From the NCBI RefSeq assembly GCF_000003815.2, contig NC_049984.1, positions 15,814,360 to 15,878,359 of the forward strand: a stretch of 64,000 nucleotides of DNA, in the 5' to 3' direction. Positions 23,691-34,810 of this stretch are shown piece by piece. The position numbers were made by a program, and so were the translations under genes. Source of the stretch: Branchiostoma floridae (Eukaryota; Chordata; Leptocardii; Amphioxiformes; Branchiostomatidae). Positions within the stretch are counted from its first letter, which is position 1. Each line of letters opens with the position of its first letter. The notes under the pieces are model-generated. The model saw nothing but the letters and a program-made list of their open reading frames with translations. It made no database searches and had not been told where the DNA came from.

Positions 23691-23816
23691 ATGACGCCGG
23701 TGAGCAGGCTAAGCAGACATGAGGTGGCTGTTTCTCTGGACACCATCAGAGCCCTGCAGGAGATGGTCCGGCAGCTGAACGAAAGTGTCACCACGACCAA
23801 AACAGCTGCACAAGAG
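23691..23816 (+). CDS. coiled-coil protein, exon 1 (or first recognised exon)
   Basis: 42 codons, from ATG to the donor GAG|GTGATC, ending in phase 0. The helix VSLDTIRALQEMVRQLNE occupies residues ~14-31. Its GC-rich codon use contrasts with the AT-rich surroundings, which supports coding. Reading past the donor meets a stop after six codons. Confidence 0.45.
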
Positions 23817-26800
23817 GTGATCTCAGATTTCCAGTAATATAAAGATGAATGTATTGTAAAATCATGCCCGTGGACTAATTGTAACTTCAAGCAAACATTA
23901 CATATAATGATGGTAAATGTACATGGTGCTAGCTTGGTTGGGTTTGGCTTCTTCTTTTGTGGCAATGCTAATGGCAGACGAATTTACCTACTTCTTCTAT
24001 GATATGTACTAGGTTTTTCTTTGACCTTAATATTCAATTGTTCTTTCATGGGCATTGATAGTGAGAAATTGAGCGTGTATTGAAGACACGCTGTTATAAA
24101 TAATTGGTGTCTTATGTCGTCAGAAAAGAGATGAAATGGCTGTCGTCTTCCACTGTGTTCGCGGATCAATACTTACAAATCCTCTCCGAAACTGGTGGTT
24201 TCCTGTATCGTCCCTTTTCATGATCGATTTCCAGGGAGAGGGCTCTATCTTACTTATTATTACTTCAGAACATGCGATTGTCATTACGCAATAGACATTA
24301 GTTGAGAGCACGTTTTGAGCATTTGATTACTTGCTAAATACAGCGGTTAACTTTGTACACACTTCTTGCATTTCAAATCAAAATTAGTATGTACAAAGGT
24401 AACCACTATTTCCAGTAAGGGAATATCGTCACTCATTATTCACTTGAAAGATAATGGCATCATACTCACGCACTGTAACACTCACCAAAGCTACTCATCC
24501 TAAAATAAGCACCAGCTTTTGGAAACCCTTGTATTTTGAACACCCTTTATCATAATCAAATTGTCAGTCTATAAAGTTGATAATGAAATGTTTTATTGCA
24601 AATTCATGCCCACGGGGCTAATTGCAAGTGAAGAAAGACTAGATACATGAAATGAACGAATGTGTTCTAAGTACATGACAAGGTAAATTCAAACATACAG
24701 ATATTAAGTGGGTAAATGTATGCATACGGTACAGAATAGTGAATAATGCATGCGCTTCTTTCATGCAATAAAATAGAATCACCACGCTTTCGTTCTAATC
24801 ATCTCGTATATCCACCGTTGGCACTTACACTGGTATGACACATGAATGTTTTCAAGTCTTTCTACCAGTTTCAATTAGCAGACTGGTGAACACTGTATTG
24901 CCTAATAAGACAGATGTGCCAAAACCTGATTTGTCCTTACCCGACCTTATGCCACGTGTACAGAACACAGTTTTTTGCCTAAGGCCACAGCAAGTAAATT
25001 TTATGGATGACATCCTCTGCAGACTGCAAAAATAGGGCGGAAAAACAAGATGGGTGAAAAAAAAACAAGGTCACATGGCCACATATTTAAAAATAGGCAC
25101 CATAAAGTTGTGGTGAATGTTGTAACAAGAATTAAAGGGACAAAACATGTTATCAGAGCCAACAAGGCATTCATTCCTGTATTCAAGACATGTTCTGGTG
25201 TGGTAAAAGTGACACTAGTGTGGTAGACTGGCATCACCAACAAAGTTGGTAACCACACTCAAGGCTTCCATATTGGTGTCACTTTTACAACTATCCAATA
25301 AGTTTCATTTATACAACTACAGCCCTGGGTACCTCCCAAGTGTCACTTCTACAAGTACAATTATTAGGCTACAACACAACATATTTGCCCATTTTGGTAC
25401 TTTATCGTCATGTTGACCATCCCTGCAGAAGACCTTTTTTTTCTGAAATCAGGCGAAAATTAATGCGCGTGCTGTTGTCATCCATAAAATTTACTTGCTA
25501 TGGTCTAAGGGGATTTACATGGTTAAGGACTCGGTTAAGGACCCCAAAGGACCCAAGCACGTTCAAAATGTTTAGCAGGTACTCTGAATAAATCTTGCTT
25601 ATAGCAGTCCGTCCAACTTCCGCCGGCCTCTGCGGGGAGGGGCCAGTAGAGTTTGTGTTACATAGACTATATAGCAGGGTGCAGAAGTAATTTACCATGT
25701 TTACAAGAATTTGATATGTTGACGCTTTGTATATTGTGTTGTAAGTCATAGATAACACAAAGCCAATTTACATCACAGCGAGTTCGCAGCAAGGTTGCCG
25801 TCTAGTGCAATGGGACTCTTGGGAAGAAGTACCATAAAAGTCATAATACATTACAATCTGCGTATAGCTTCCTCATTTGTGTAATGAGCTTAGTATGTAA
25901 GGCAGTAACAAAGAACACAGGCTTTTCATTTGACGTCAACTGCGCCATGTTGAATTACAGTGTATTGCCCACAGAGCACACGATGATGCCATGCCATTGC
26001 TTAATCCATTTTCCCACCAACATGAACACCGGGGATTCAAATCATAAGTACTATGAAAACCCTGCAAAGTGGAATCACGCTGTGACTTTCTTCTTGAATA
26101 GATTTGCGAGCAGGCAGACGCCATGCAGCGGACTACACATCAACTGCAGATGACGCTGAGTACTATCTACACCAGAGAGGTCCATGCAAAAGCGATGGAA
26201 TTCCATGATCAATCAGAGACTTTGCTGGGTAAGATTTCTATGTAAATTATGATATATCCTAATATTTCTGCAGGTTACAGCTATAAATATCAAATCTATG
26301 GCTGCCTTGACGTATCTGTTCTCTGTACAATCAAGTAATTAAAAAAAACTGTTATGATGATTTTCTGTTGTTGTTTTTTTTCAGCAAGAATAAAATGCAC
26401 GTTTCTAGAGAGTCGCTGTGCGAGGTATTGAACTGATAGCCGTGTTTCGTGTTTATCTGCAGGCCTTGATATGTCAAGAAAAGTTGTTCTTTGATAATCA
26501 GTTATAATATGTCATACTCTACTTGCATTAATGCTATTCTTTGATAATATAACTTGTGTAAGATGCAATATTAGACTTTGATTCTATACTTTGATAATAT
26601 ACCTGGTGTATCATACTTTGAAGCTATACTTCGATGACCTAACAGCTACAAGATGCCAAACTATACTTTGATGCATAATACTTTGAAAATATAACTGGTA
26701 TAAGATGCCAAACTATACTTTGATACTATATTTTGATAAAATATATCTGGCATAAGATGCCATACTATACTTTGATGCTATACTATGATAATATAACTGG

Positions 26801-27083
26801 TACAAAATGTGGCATACTTTGAAGCTATACTTTGATGACCTAACAGCTATAAGATGCCCAACTATACTTTGATGCTATACTTTAGAAATATAACTGGTAT
26901 AAGATGCCATGCTATACCTTGATGCTATTCTGAGATGACATAACAGCTATGAAATACCATCCCATTTCAGGCGAGTTGTCGCTGATTAACAGCACACGAC
27001 GCCTGTCCAGATCCCCGAAGAAGAAAGGCCGACGATCCGCCTCACAGATCCGTCAGACCCAAGACATGTTTTCATCTACTTAA
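23691..27083 (+). CDS. small coiled-coil protein with basic tail (three exons, function unknown)
   Basis: Three exon-like frames join in phase with GT-AG introns: 23691-23816, 26114-26228 and 26971-27083. If the ATG at 23691 is the start, the product is 117 aa. Residues ~10-85 are heptad-rich and helical (VAVSLDTIRALQEMVRQLNE, then DAMQRTTHQLQMTLSTIY and HAKAMEFHDQSETLLGEL). A basic stretch follows (RRLSRSPKKKGRR), resembling a nuclear localisation or DNA/tubulin-binding patch, and the protein ends QDMFSST. I do not recognise the family. The first frame begins directly after TGATAG, which could be an acceptor, so 5' exons may exist and this may be only the C-terminal part of a larger protein. 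Splice joins are inferred from phase and signals, not proven. Confidence 0.5.
23820..26110. other. intron 1 of the coiled-coil gene
   Basis: AT-rich; contains the terminal-inverted-repeat element at 24978-25510. Short frames here have no domain. Confidence 0.4.
24978..25510. mobile_element. non-autonomous element with ~60-base terminal inverted repeats
   Basis: Left end CTAAGGCCACAGCAAGTAAA ... TTTTATGGATGACATC (24978-25040). The right end is its reverse complement (25440-25510, CATCCATAAAATTTACTTGC...). The interior contains short GTGTCACTTNTACAAC motifs. A related element lies at 27098-27890. No transposase frame. Confidence 0.6.
26114..26228 (+). CDS. coiled-coil protein, exon 2
   Basis: 38 codons plus one base, starting in phase 0 after GCGAGCAG and ending CTG-G at a strong donor G|GTAAGA. 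It encodes ADAMQRTTHQ...SETLL, amphipathic throughout. An alternative acceptor CAG at 26115-26117 would change the phase. Confidence 0.5.
26480..26950 (+). repeat. AT-rich minisatellite in intron 2 of the coiled-coil gene
   Basis: CTATACTTTGATGCTATAC and ATATAACTGGTATAAGATGCC blocks recur about eight times with irregular spacing of 20-70 bases, up to ~20 bases before the exon 3 acceptor. Confidence 0.8.
26971..27083 (+). CDS. coiled-coil protein, last exon
   Basis: Follows a good acceptor (CCCATTTCAG). Two bases complete a Gly codon, then 36 sense codons and TAA. It encodes ELSLINSTRRLSRSPKKKG and ends in QTQDMFSST. SPKKKGRR is a typical basic patch preceded by a proline-directed serine. No polyadenylation signal is obvious in the next ~300 bases. 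Confidence 0.5.
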
Positions 27084-27097
27084 GACGTGGACTTCTG

Positions 27098-27890
27098 CAT
27101 AAGGCCATGTTGATTTGATTTTATGAATGACATCCTCGCGCGCATCAGTTTTAGGCCGTTTAAGAAAAATAGAAAATACCCTCGTGGCTACCTCGCTAGT
27201 GTCTCTTCTGCAACTACCGACCTTCATGTAGTATCACTTAATTTCATTTCATCAAGGACGTTACATCATTTCATTTAGTACAAAACCTTTTAGCCTAACT
27301 TGGCCAATTGGCTAGTCTTCCCAGGTTCACAAAATTTATACAGCTACATATACAAAGTTCACAACACTTCTACATCTATTCTAATGGCTACCTCACTAGC
27401 GTCTTTTCTGCAACTACCGATCTTAATGTAATTTCACTTCTACAGCTACACTCATGACTTTACCCCACCTGTGTCTTCTTATCAGCTTTGACAAACTAAA
27501 TGACATGTAGTTCAACTTCTACAGCTACGCTCATGACTTTACCCCACCTGTGTCTTCTTATCAGCTTTGACAAACTAAATGACATGTAGTTCCACTTCTA
27601 CAGCTACGCTCATGACTTTACCCCACCTATGTCTTCTTATCAGCTTTGACAAACTAAATGACATGTAGTTCCACTTCTACAGCTACACACATGGTTACCT
27701 CACTAGTGTCACGATTTCACTCAAGGCTATGATACGACATTTTATTTTCCTATTTTCGGTATATTTGTGTCGTGATCAGAGGGGGAAAAGGTTCTGGAGT
27801 GTATGTGTTTTTCTTCACAAAATATAGCGAAAGTCAATGCCCGCGTTGATGTCATCCATAAAATATAATTGCAGTGGCCTTGGGTGTCTT
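27098..27890. mobile_element. second terminal-inverted-repeat element, with internal tandem repeats
   Basis: Left end AAGGCCATGTTGATTTG ... TTTTATGAATGACATCC (27098-27165). The right end is its diverged reverse complement (27810-27890, GATGTCATCCATAAAATATA). It begins just after the stop codon of the coiled-coil gene. The inside holds three near-identical ~75-base units (27440-27690). Confidence 0.6.
27440..27690 (+). repeat. ~75-base tandem repeat, three copies
   Basis: CTCATGACTTTACCCCACCT, GTCTTCTTATCAGCTTTGAC and AACTAAATGACATGTAGTTC recur near 27451, 27529 and 27608. The copies are almost identical. Confidence 0.9.
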
Positions 27891-27894
27891 TGTC

Positions 27895-29795
27895 TCTATC
27901 TAAAGGCTTATTCGCCAACGCATTTTCCAGTATATATACATATATGTATTTCTGTGGATTACTTTGGGTGTTGAATCGTGCATTTCAATGCTTCGTGCAA
28001 TCAAATACGTCTTCTACATACACCCATTCAGTCAATCCGTACGTACTGTTCCAACGCGGAGTCTATCAAAATGCAAAGCTTTGGACTTACGCTTCTTAAA
28101 AAGTCATAAAGATAACGATTTTGGTGGAGATTATAGCGAAGATCTACAGCCTTCAATAGTAGAGGATCTTTGGCAATAGTCCAAGACAAACTATTACGTT
28201 TTTATGGGCCAGTAACTATATATCCAGACAGAAACAGTTTGGTGTTGTTGGACTATGATTGGAGAAACTAACAAGAAAATATCGAGCGTTATATCTTCTT
28301 TTATGCTCCAGATTTGGTTTACTACTAAAATGACACAATTGGGCAATAGAATAAGGTGTCACATGAATCTAAATAGCTCTGCCGACATCCTCTCCGTTTA
28401 TTTATTTATCAAATAAGATTTTATTGTCAGAAAAAGATGAGCAAATGTTATATTTTCTAAACATTTTATGTCGCTTGTATAGGCACTGTAACCCTTGTTG
28501 GGCTTGGGTCACATTTCCAAACCGGGGACCGGTCGGGATGTTTTAAGAAACGAAAAACTAAAATGTAAACCTATGAATATACACAAATCTTTCCCATGAA
28601 TTATTCTGTGACATTTTGTGTATCTTAATGTCTTTTATATCACCCTTTTCGCTTCCTAAAGCTGTCCTGTTTGAAAATTTGACCTAGCTTTACACAGCTT
28701 ACCTTGGCCACTTAACCCTCTCAAGGCCATGGCTGTTATTCAGTCATATGTCCAAAATCATTCATGTTTGGGAAATAGTCATTACAAAGGTCATGTTTGG
28801 CTGGGAGTTTCCTCCGAAACAACCTACTATACGTTTGGAAATTTCAAAGTCGGAAAAAGAATATATTCTTCTTGGATGAGATCAGATTAGCAAGCTGGAG
28901 CTAGAATAGGATTGTTTCCAGACTACTCTCAACCTAACGCCGACCATGGTTGGGGAGCGGTCGGGAGGGAAGTCGTAAGAAGGTCGTGAATATCTAAATA
29001 GGGGCTTAGAAAGCAATGCTTTGCCGGTGTCTTTCAATTACAAATTATCATTGTTCCATAATCTAAATACAAAATATCCTTCCGCCTAGCTTGAATAGGA
29101 AAATTTGTATGGCGGAAATAATTGTCATTAGTTCCAAACACTTAGAAAAGAATTTACTTACTTAAGCCATCAGAGGAACAGCAAGCAACTTTTAATAATA
29201 ATAGTAATAGTTTCATTTATGATCAATCTATATTCAGTCGATAACAATTCTTCACTTGCGAATAATTGATATTATATCATTCCATTTTTGCATATGATAT
29301 TTGATACATGGCTTGGCTGATTTGACCAATGTTCGTGGTTGAGTATTGAGTTATCTATTAAATACAGATATGGATTCCCCATTTGTGTGACATCGGGAAA
29401 TATTTACACCACCATTCCTCTAGACAGCGATCGCGCTGCGACCTCGCTGCGATTTACATTAAATGTTTGTAACCCTTGACTTAATAATTTGAATATTATG
29501 CAAAGTGTAAAAGCAACGTAAACAATATGCAAAGCATGAAAATATTCGTTTTTCATCGGTAATATTTGTTGGGCTTTTTGTCGAATTTATGTCTCAGCAT
29601 TGTTTCAGCGAGGATTCCGCCCTTGGAACTGAAGTTTTACCGAGAACTTAGTTCTACGAATTCCTGTATGGTATGGATTCTAGGTTTGTACCAACCAATA
29701 TTGAAATGTATTCAATTTTTCTCAAATACCTAAGCTTCGCCTTGAGGCTATTCGATATTCTCGATATTCTCTGAGTGGCATGTTATACTATAAGC
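27895..29795. other. intergenic, dispersed repeat scraps
   Basis: No gene recognised. At 28525-28545 and 28940-28980 there are pieces (ACCGGTCGGGATG; GACCATGGTTGGGGAGCGG followed by AAGTCGTAAGAAGGTCGTG) similar to 17107-17140, so scraps of a dispersed repeat are present. Confidence 0.4.
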
Positions 29796-29799
29796 ACAT

Positions 29800-29885
29800 A
29801 TTAACCCTGTTCAGACCGGGGGAAAGACTATGGCGCCCACCGTCTATGGCGCCATAGACTTTCCCCCGGTCTGAACAGGGTTAAT
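29800..29885. mobile_element. near-perfect 86-base hairpin
   Basis: The left arm ATTAACCCTGTTCAGACCGG ... CTATGGCGCC (29800-29837) and the right arm (29848-29885) are complementary except for one position, with a 10-base loop. The loop side extends into a palindrome around TCTATGGCGCCATAGA. A related start (ACCCTATTCAGACGGGG) lies at 62865. Likely a very short foldback MITE; it would also form a long RNA hairpin if transcribed. Confidence 0.75.
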
Positions 29886-29889
29886 GTCT

Positions 29890-32595
29890 GCATGCGCAAC
29901 TGATAATCCACAGCTTACCGAGTCACGTGTTCTATCTGCATAACGTGACGTCACAGAAGCAGTGGATTTTTTATTTCAAGACTGGAACTGATAAGTCTAT
30001 AATCTGGGTAAGTCCAATCTTTGTGTTGAAAATTACAATTCATCTTGTTCCAGATATATAATAAGCGTAGCTTTCGATCATATAGATAATCTCTCAAGGT
30101 CCACCGACCCTTTCCCGAATAATTCTCTTACAAAGTTTACGACAAAACCAGCCCTGCAGTTCAAAACAAGTCGCCCAAGTGCCCCGAACATACACCAGTT
30201 ATTTCCTACTCCGAAAGCTATCAACCACTTAAAAATCATGAACCTTGCACATGAAGGTCCATCTATTATATAATATCTCGAGTTATGCTGCCCACATGGC
30301 AAACACACTGCAGTACTGTAGATTAACCATTTTCAAACTTGACCTTCCTTTCTACAACGGCTTCACACCTACTAGACATCACCAAGATCTATCCACAACT
30401 TCTCGAGTTATATAGCTGTTGACCTACGTCAGAGTTGCTTTGCACAGTAGAGGGTACAATAGAATGGGAATTGCCGCTTAGATTCTTTAAAAAAGCCTTC
30501 TTTTCTTGAAAAACTTTGCCCAATCTGAATTTTTTTAGTTAGAAGGGACAGGTAGGGTGCTAGTGCTTTCCTTCTGTGGTCAAATTTTTTTCAGCAGTTT
30601 AGTAGGTGTATGGACAGATTTGAGTTGTTGGGTGCTACTGGTTGAATCAGGAGAGAACTGGGGTCAAAGGTGAGATTTCTTTCACAGAACGAGCTGTCAA
30701 ACAACCCCCTGTTTTCTTTGAATGATTACAAACTAGACCCAAGTAACTTTCTGGTGGAGAAGAAGTTCAAAGATTGAAATATGGGTTAGCACTTTTTTGA
30801 AGACTTCTTTCAGTGCATGCTTTCCTATGGACAGCCCTAACTCCGACCTCTGCCCTCAAACGTTTACATAGCCTAATGCGCCATTTAGTCCAAAGGTCAG
30901 CGACCGGTAGAGCGAACAGAATTACCGTTACATTTACATTATAACATTCTCTGTTTGAACGACCTACAAACCACCTACCATTGACCTACAAACGACCTGT
31001 TTTGTTCCGACCCGAACATCCTTATCTTTGGACATCTCTATATAGGGTAGGTTATATTTCATTCTTTCTTCTTAATAAAACCATCAGCAACTTGATGTAC
31101 AAATCTAGGGGAGGGGCAGTTGTCGAAAGGGGGAGGGGCTGGTACGCTACATGTGTAGACATTTTTGGCCATGGAAATCTCTTGGTTTCTTGGGAGGGGG
31201 TACACAATGATATAGTCTCGTTCAATGATAAAGACTTGCCCCGGCATTGATCAGGGGTGCACCAGGATGTTATTCAACTTACAGATAACTCGAGTAGCGA
31301 TAGCGACTCCATGTTTGCTGCAGTCATTTTTGTTCAGATCTCATTGGAATATCGAATGAGATCTGACCGCCCGAAGTCGTGCAAAATCTTCAAAGTTTTG
31401 CATGACAGACCTTGAAATTTGATATTCCAAATTGTATCTGAATACGAATGTCTGCAAAATGTACTACACGAAATAAGTACTGTGAAACTACAAACACTGT
31501 TGGCAAAAAAAAAATTCTGCAATTTTATTTGGCAACAGACGACATACAGCCTTGGCGTTAGATCCATCAATGTTTAATCATATCAAGATTTACGTAATAA
31601 AGGGTTACGTAATATACAGGCTTTCTAAGGATAGATCGGCTTTAAAAAGACGGAGACATGATCAACTGAGGTGAAATTTTTAAAACCTTTTACGTTGATT
31701 ATCATTTTACATCATCAAACGTAGTCATGTGTACTGTAAAGAAACACATTGTACCCTATGCGATGATATTCGACTTTGTCTATTTTGATATACTACTTGT
31801 CATCACGTTTTATACAGCATTTGACACAACAGTAACATTAAACAGACTCATTAGAACTTAAACTGTATCTCTGTTACATAAGTTTCCTGACCCTTGCCTC
31901 TTCCCTCGTGACCTCAATGAAAAGCAGCCTGCAGGCCGATTTGAGCTTTTATGAATAAACAAAGGTTCTCAACACAAACAAACAAAAAGTAGTATTCACG
32001 GCGTATGAAAACAACTAAATTGAAGTTGTTTTGTCGTGGGAATATTTTAAGTCTCACAACTAATTGACTTGTCAGGCTTGGCCAACTAGGATCTTCTTGA
32101 TATGCTACCAAACAAGTGCTTTTAAAAAAGCTGGCATTTTGCCAAGGTTTGCGTGTGTGAACGTTTTTTTCTAGTTATCAGAATTCATCTTAATAGAACA
32201 GAGTAACTAAACCTGATATGGGCACATGGAGAGATTCACAAATATGCAAATGACTTTATGTCCAGAAATATGAAAATGAATATGTTTAGTGAAAATTTTT
32301 GTCATACAGTATGCAGATATTTTCGAGAAAATCAGTTTGTTCTTGTGTAATTCTGTGATATAGATGTTGTATGGGCATTTTATGGAAAGTTAGAACGACA
32401 TATAAGCAGAGTATCGCACGTCTCACGGTTCGTTCATTCAAATATCCCAACATCGAAAAAATGCAGAAGTAGAACAGGTGCAAAGGTGAGTTTCTATGAT
32501 GTTCTATACAAAAGTATTGTTAATTAGTATTTCAATGGATGTAAAAATTAGTATTTTGATGGATGTAAAAAAAGAAAAAAAAGAAGGTTAAAAAG
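29890..32595. other. intergenic, no gene seen
   Basis: Several frames of 60-90 codons (30078-30308 -, 30981-31250 +, 31334-31570 -) have no recognised domain or splice context. Confidence 0.4.
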
Positions 32596-32598
32596 ATA

Positions 32599-32667
32599 TT
32601 GCCTCCCCGGAATCGAACCGGGTGCATTGGTTTACAATGCGCAAATTTCCCACTGCGCTAGAGCGAC
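32599..32667 (-). tRNA. tRNA-like sequence or tRNA pseudogene
   Basis: On the minus strand the A box TAGCGCAGTGGG and the B box GGTTCGATTCC are both excellent, and the T stem (CCCGG/CCGGG) is perfect. A GCATT/AATGC stem could hold the anticodon loop GTAAACC. The acceptor stem pairs only about 4 of 7 positions and the D stem is weak. It is therefore more likely a pseudogene, a SINE head or an odd tRNA than a working gene. The anticodon is not assigned. It lies 24 bases outside the left end of the foldback element. Confidence 0.4.
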
Positions 32668-32690
32668 CACTGCAAGTGGCAAAATCAATA

Positions 32691-34810
32691 GGGGCTGCAC
32701 GAGCAACCTCCATGGAGGAGCTCTACAGAGCTGACCTCCATGGAGGTTGCTCGTTCAGTCCTCCAGCTCCACCGTGCGAGCTCTATGCGCTATGAATACA
32801 AACACTTGGTTCTCGTCACCTTCATGGAATTTTTAGTACGACATGGAGGAGGTTCTCTCGTAGAGGACAAACAACCGGACTGAACTAGCAGCTGTACGCA
32901 AAACATGGTACACGGGCTATGAATGTTTTTTGATTCACGTCACCCAAAACCAATTGATCTTAGCGCTCTATACAGTAACAAAGGGCTGTTTGAGTAGCGC
33001 TCTACGGGTTATGACTGTAAACACTTGGTTCACGAAACCGAAACAAATCGGTCTTAGGGCTCCATTCAGAGATAAAGTAAACAACAAACACACGGAGCCG
33101 AAAGCTGTTTGAGCAGCTCCACGGGCTATATAAATGTAAACACTTGGTTCACGTCACCATCAACAAATCGGTGTTTAGGGCTCCATACAGAGATATTGTA
33201 AGCAACAAACACACGGAGCCGATAGCTATTTGAGCAGCTCCACGGGCTATATGAATGTAAACACTTGGTTCACGTCACCATCAACAAATCGGTGTTTAGG
33301 GCTCCATACAGGGATACTGTAAACAACAAACACACTGAGCCGATAACTGATCGAGCAACTCCACGGGCTATATGAATGTAAACACTTGGTTCACGTCACC
33401 ATTAACAAATCGGTGTTTAGGGCTCCATACAGAGATACTGTAAACAACAAACACACGGAGCCGAAAGCTGTTTGAGCAGCTCCACGGGCTATATGAATGT
33501 AAACACTTGGTTCACGTCACCATCAACAAGTCGGTGTTTAGGGCTCTTTACAGGGATATTGTAAACAACAAACACACAGAGCCGATAGCTGTTTGAGCAG
33601 CTCCACGGGCTATGAATGTAAACATTTGGTTCACGTCACCCAAAACAAATCGGTCAGAGGTCTGTCCAAGCAGCGCTCCACGGGCTTTGAATGTAAACAT
33701 TTGGTTCACGTCACCCAAAACAAATCGGTCAGAGGTCTGTCCAAGCAGCCCTCTACGGGCTTTGAATGTAATTGTAAACATTTGTTTCACGTCACCCAAA
33801 ACAAATCGGTCAGAGGTCTGTCCAAGCAGCCCTCTACGGGCTTTGAATGTAAACATTTGGTTCACGTCACCCAAAACAAATCGGTCAGAGGTCTGTCCAA
33901 GCAGCGCTCCACGGGCTTTGAATGTAAACATTTGGTTCACGTCACCCAAAACAAATCGGTCAGAGGTCTGTCCAAGCAGCCCTCTACGGGCTTTGAATGT
34001 AATTGTAAACATTTGTTTCACGTCACCCAAAACAAATCGGTCAGAGGTCTGTCCAAGCAGCGCTCCACGGGCTTTGAATGTAAACATTTGTTTCACGTCA
34101 CCCAAAACAAATCGGTCAGAGGTCTGTCCAAGCAGCCCTCTACGTGCTATGAATGTAAACATTTGGTTCACGTCACCCAAAACAAATCGGTCAGAGGTCT
34201 GTCCTAGCAGCGCTCCACGGGATTTACAGAGATACTGTTAACAACAAACACACGGAGCCGAAAGCTGTTTGAGCAGCTCCACGGGCTATATGAATGTAAA
34301 CACTTGGTTCACGTCACCATCAACAAATCGGTGTTTAGGGCTCCATACAGAGATATTGTAAACAACAAACACACGGAGCCGAAAGCTGTTTGAGCAGCTC
34401 CACGGGCTATATGAATGTAAACACTTGGTTCACGTCACCCAAAACAAATCGGTGTTTAGGGCTCCATACAGAGATATTGTAAACAACAAACACACAGAGC
34501 CGATAGCTGTTTGAGCAGCTCCACGGGCTATATGAATGTAAACACTTGGTTCACGTCACCATCAACAAATCGGTGTTTAGGGCTCCATACAGAGATATTG
34601 TAAACAACAAACACACGGAGCCGAAAGCTGTTTGAGCAGCTCCACGGGCTATATAAATGTAAACACTTGGTTTACGTGACTATCAACAAATCGGTGTTTA
34701 GGGCTCCATACAGAGATACTGTAAACAACAAACACACGGAGCCGATAGCTGATCGAGCAGCTCCATGGGCTATATGAATGTAAACACTTGGTTCACGTCA
34801 CCCAAAACAA
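32691..34810 (+). repeat. foldback element, left arm
   Basis: From outside in: a terminal hairpin (32701-32752, GAGCAACCTCCATGGAGG with its complement), ~300 bases of single-copy sequence, about four 121-base units (33122-33602), eight 75/81-base units (33603-34215), then about five more 121-base units (34216-34810). The frames of ~205 codons open in two plus frames and one minus frame arise because 75 and 81 are multiples of three; they are not genes. Confidence 0.85.
33603..34215 (+). repeat. 75-base tandem units, eight copies
   Basis: CACGTCACCCAAAACAAATC followed by GGTCAGAGGTCTGTCCAAGC recurs at ~33638, 33713, 33794, 33869, 33944, 34025, 34100 and 34175. Two units are 81 bases because of an extra 6 bases (AATTGT). 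Two variants (CAGCGCTCCACGGG and CAGCCCTCTACGGG) alternate in blocks. The consensus half CACGGGCTNTGAATGTAAACA is shared with the 121-base unit, so the two unit types are related. Confidence 0.92.

Noticed and set aside
33548-34241. Frames of ~205 codons on both strands with repeats such as RGLSKQ and LLGQTSDRFVLGDV
   Set aside because: They arise because the 75- and 81-base tandem units are multiples of three; several frames stay open at once and no domain is present.
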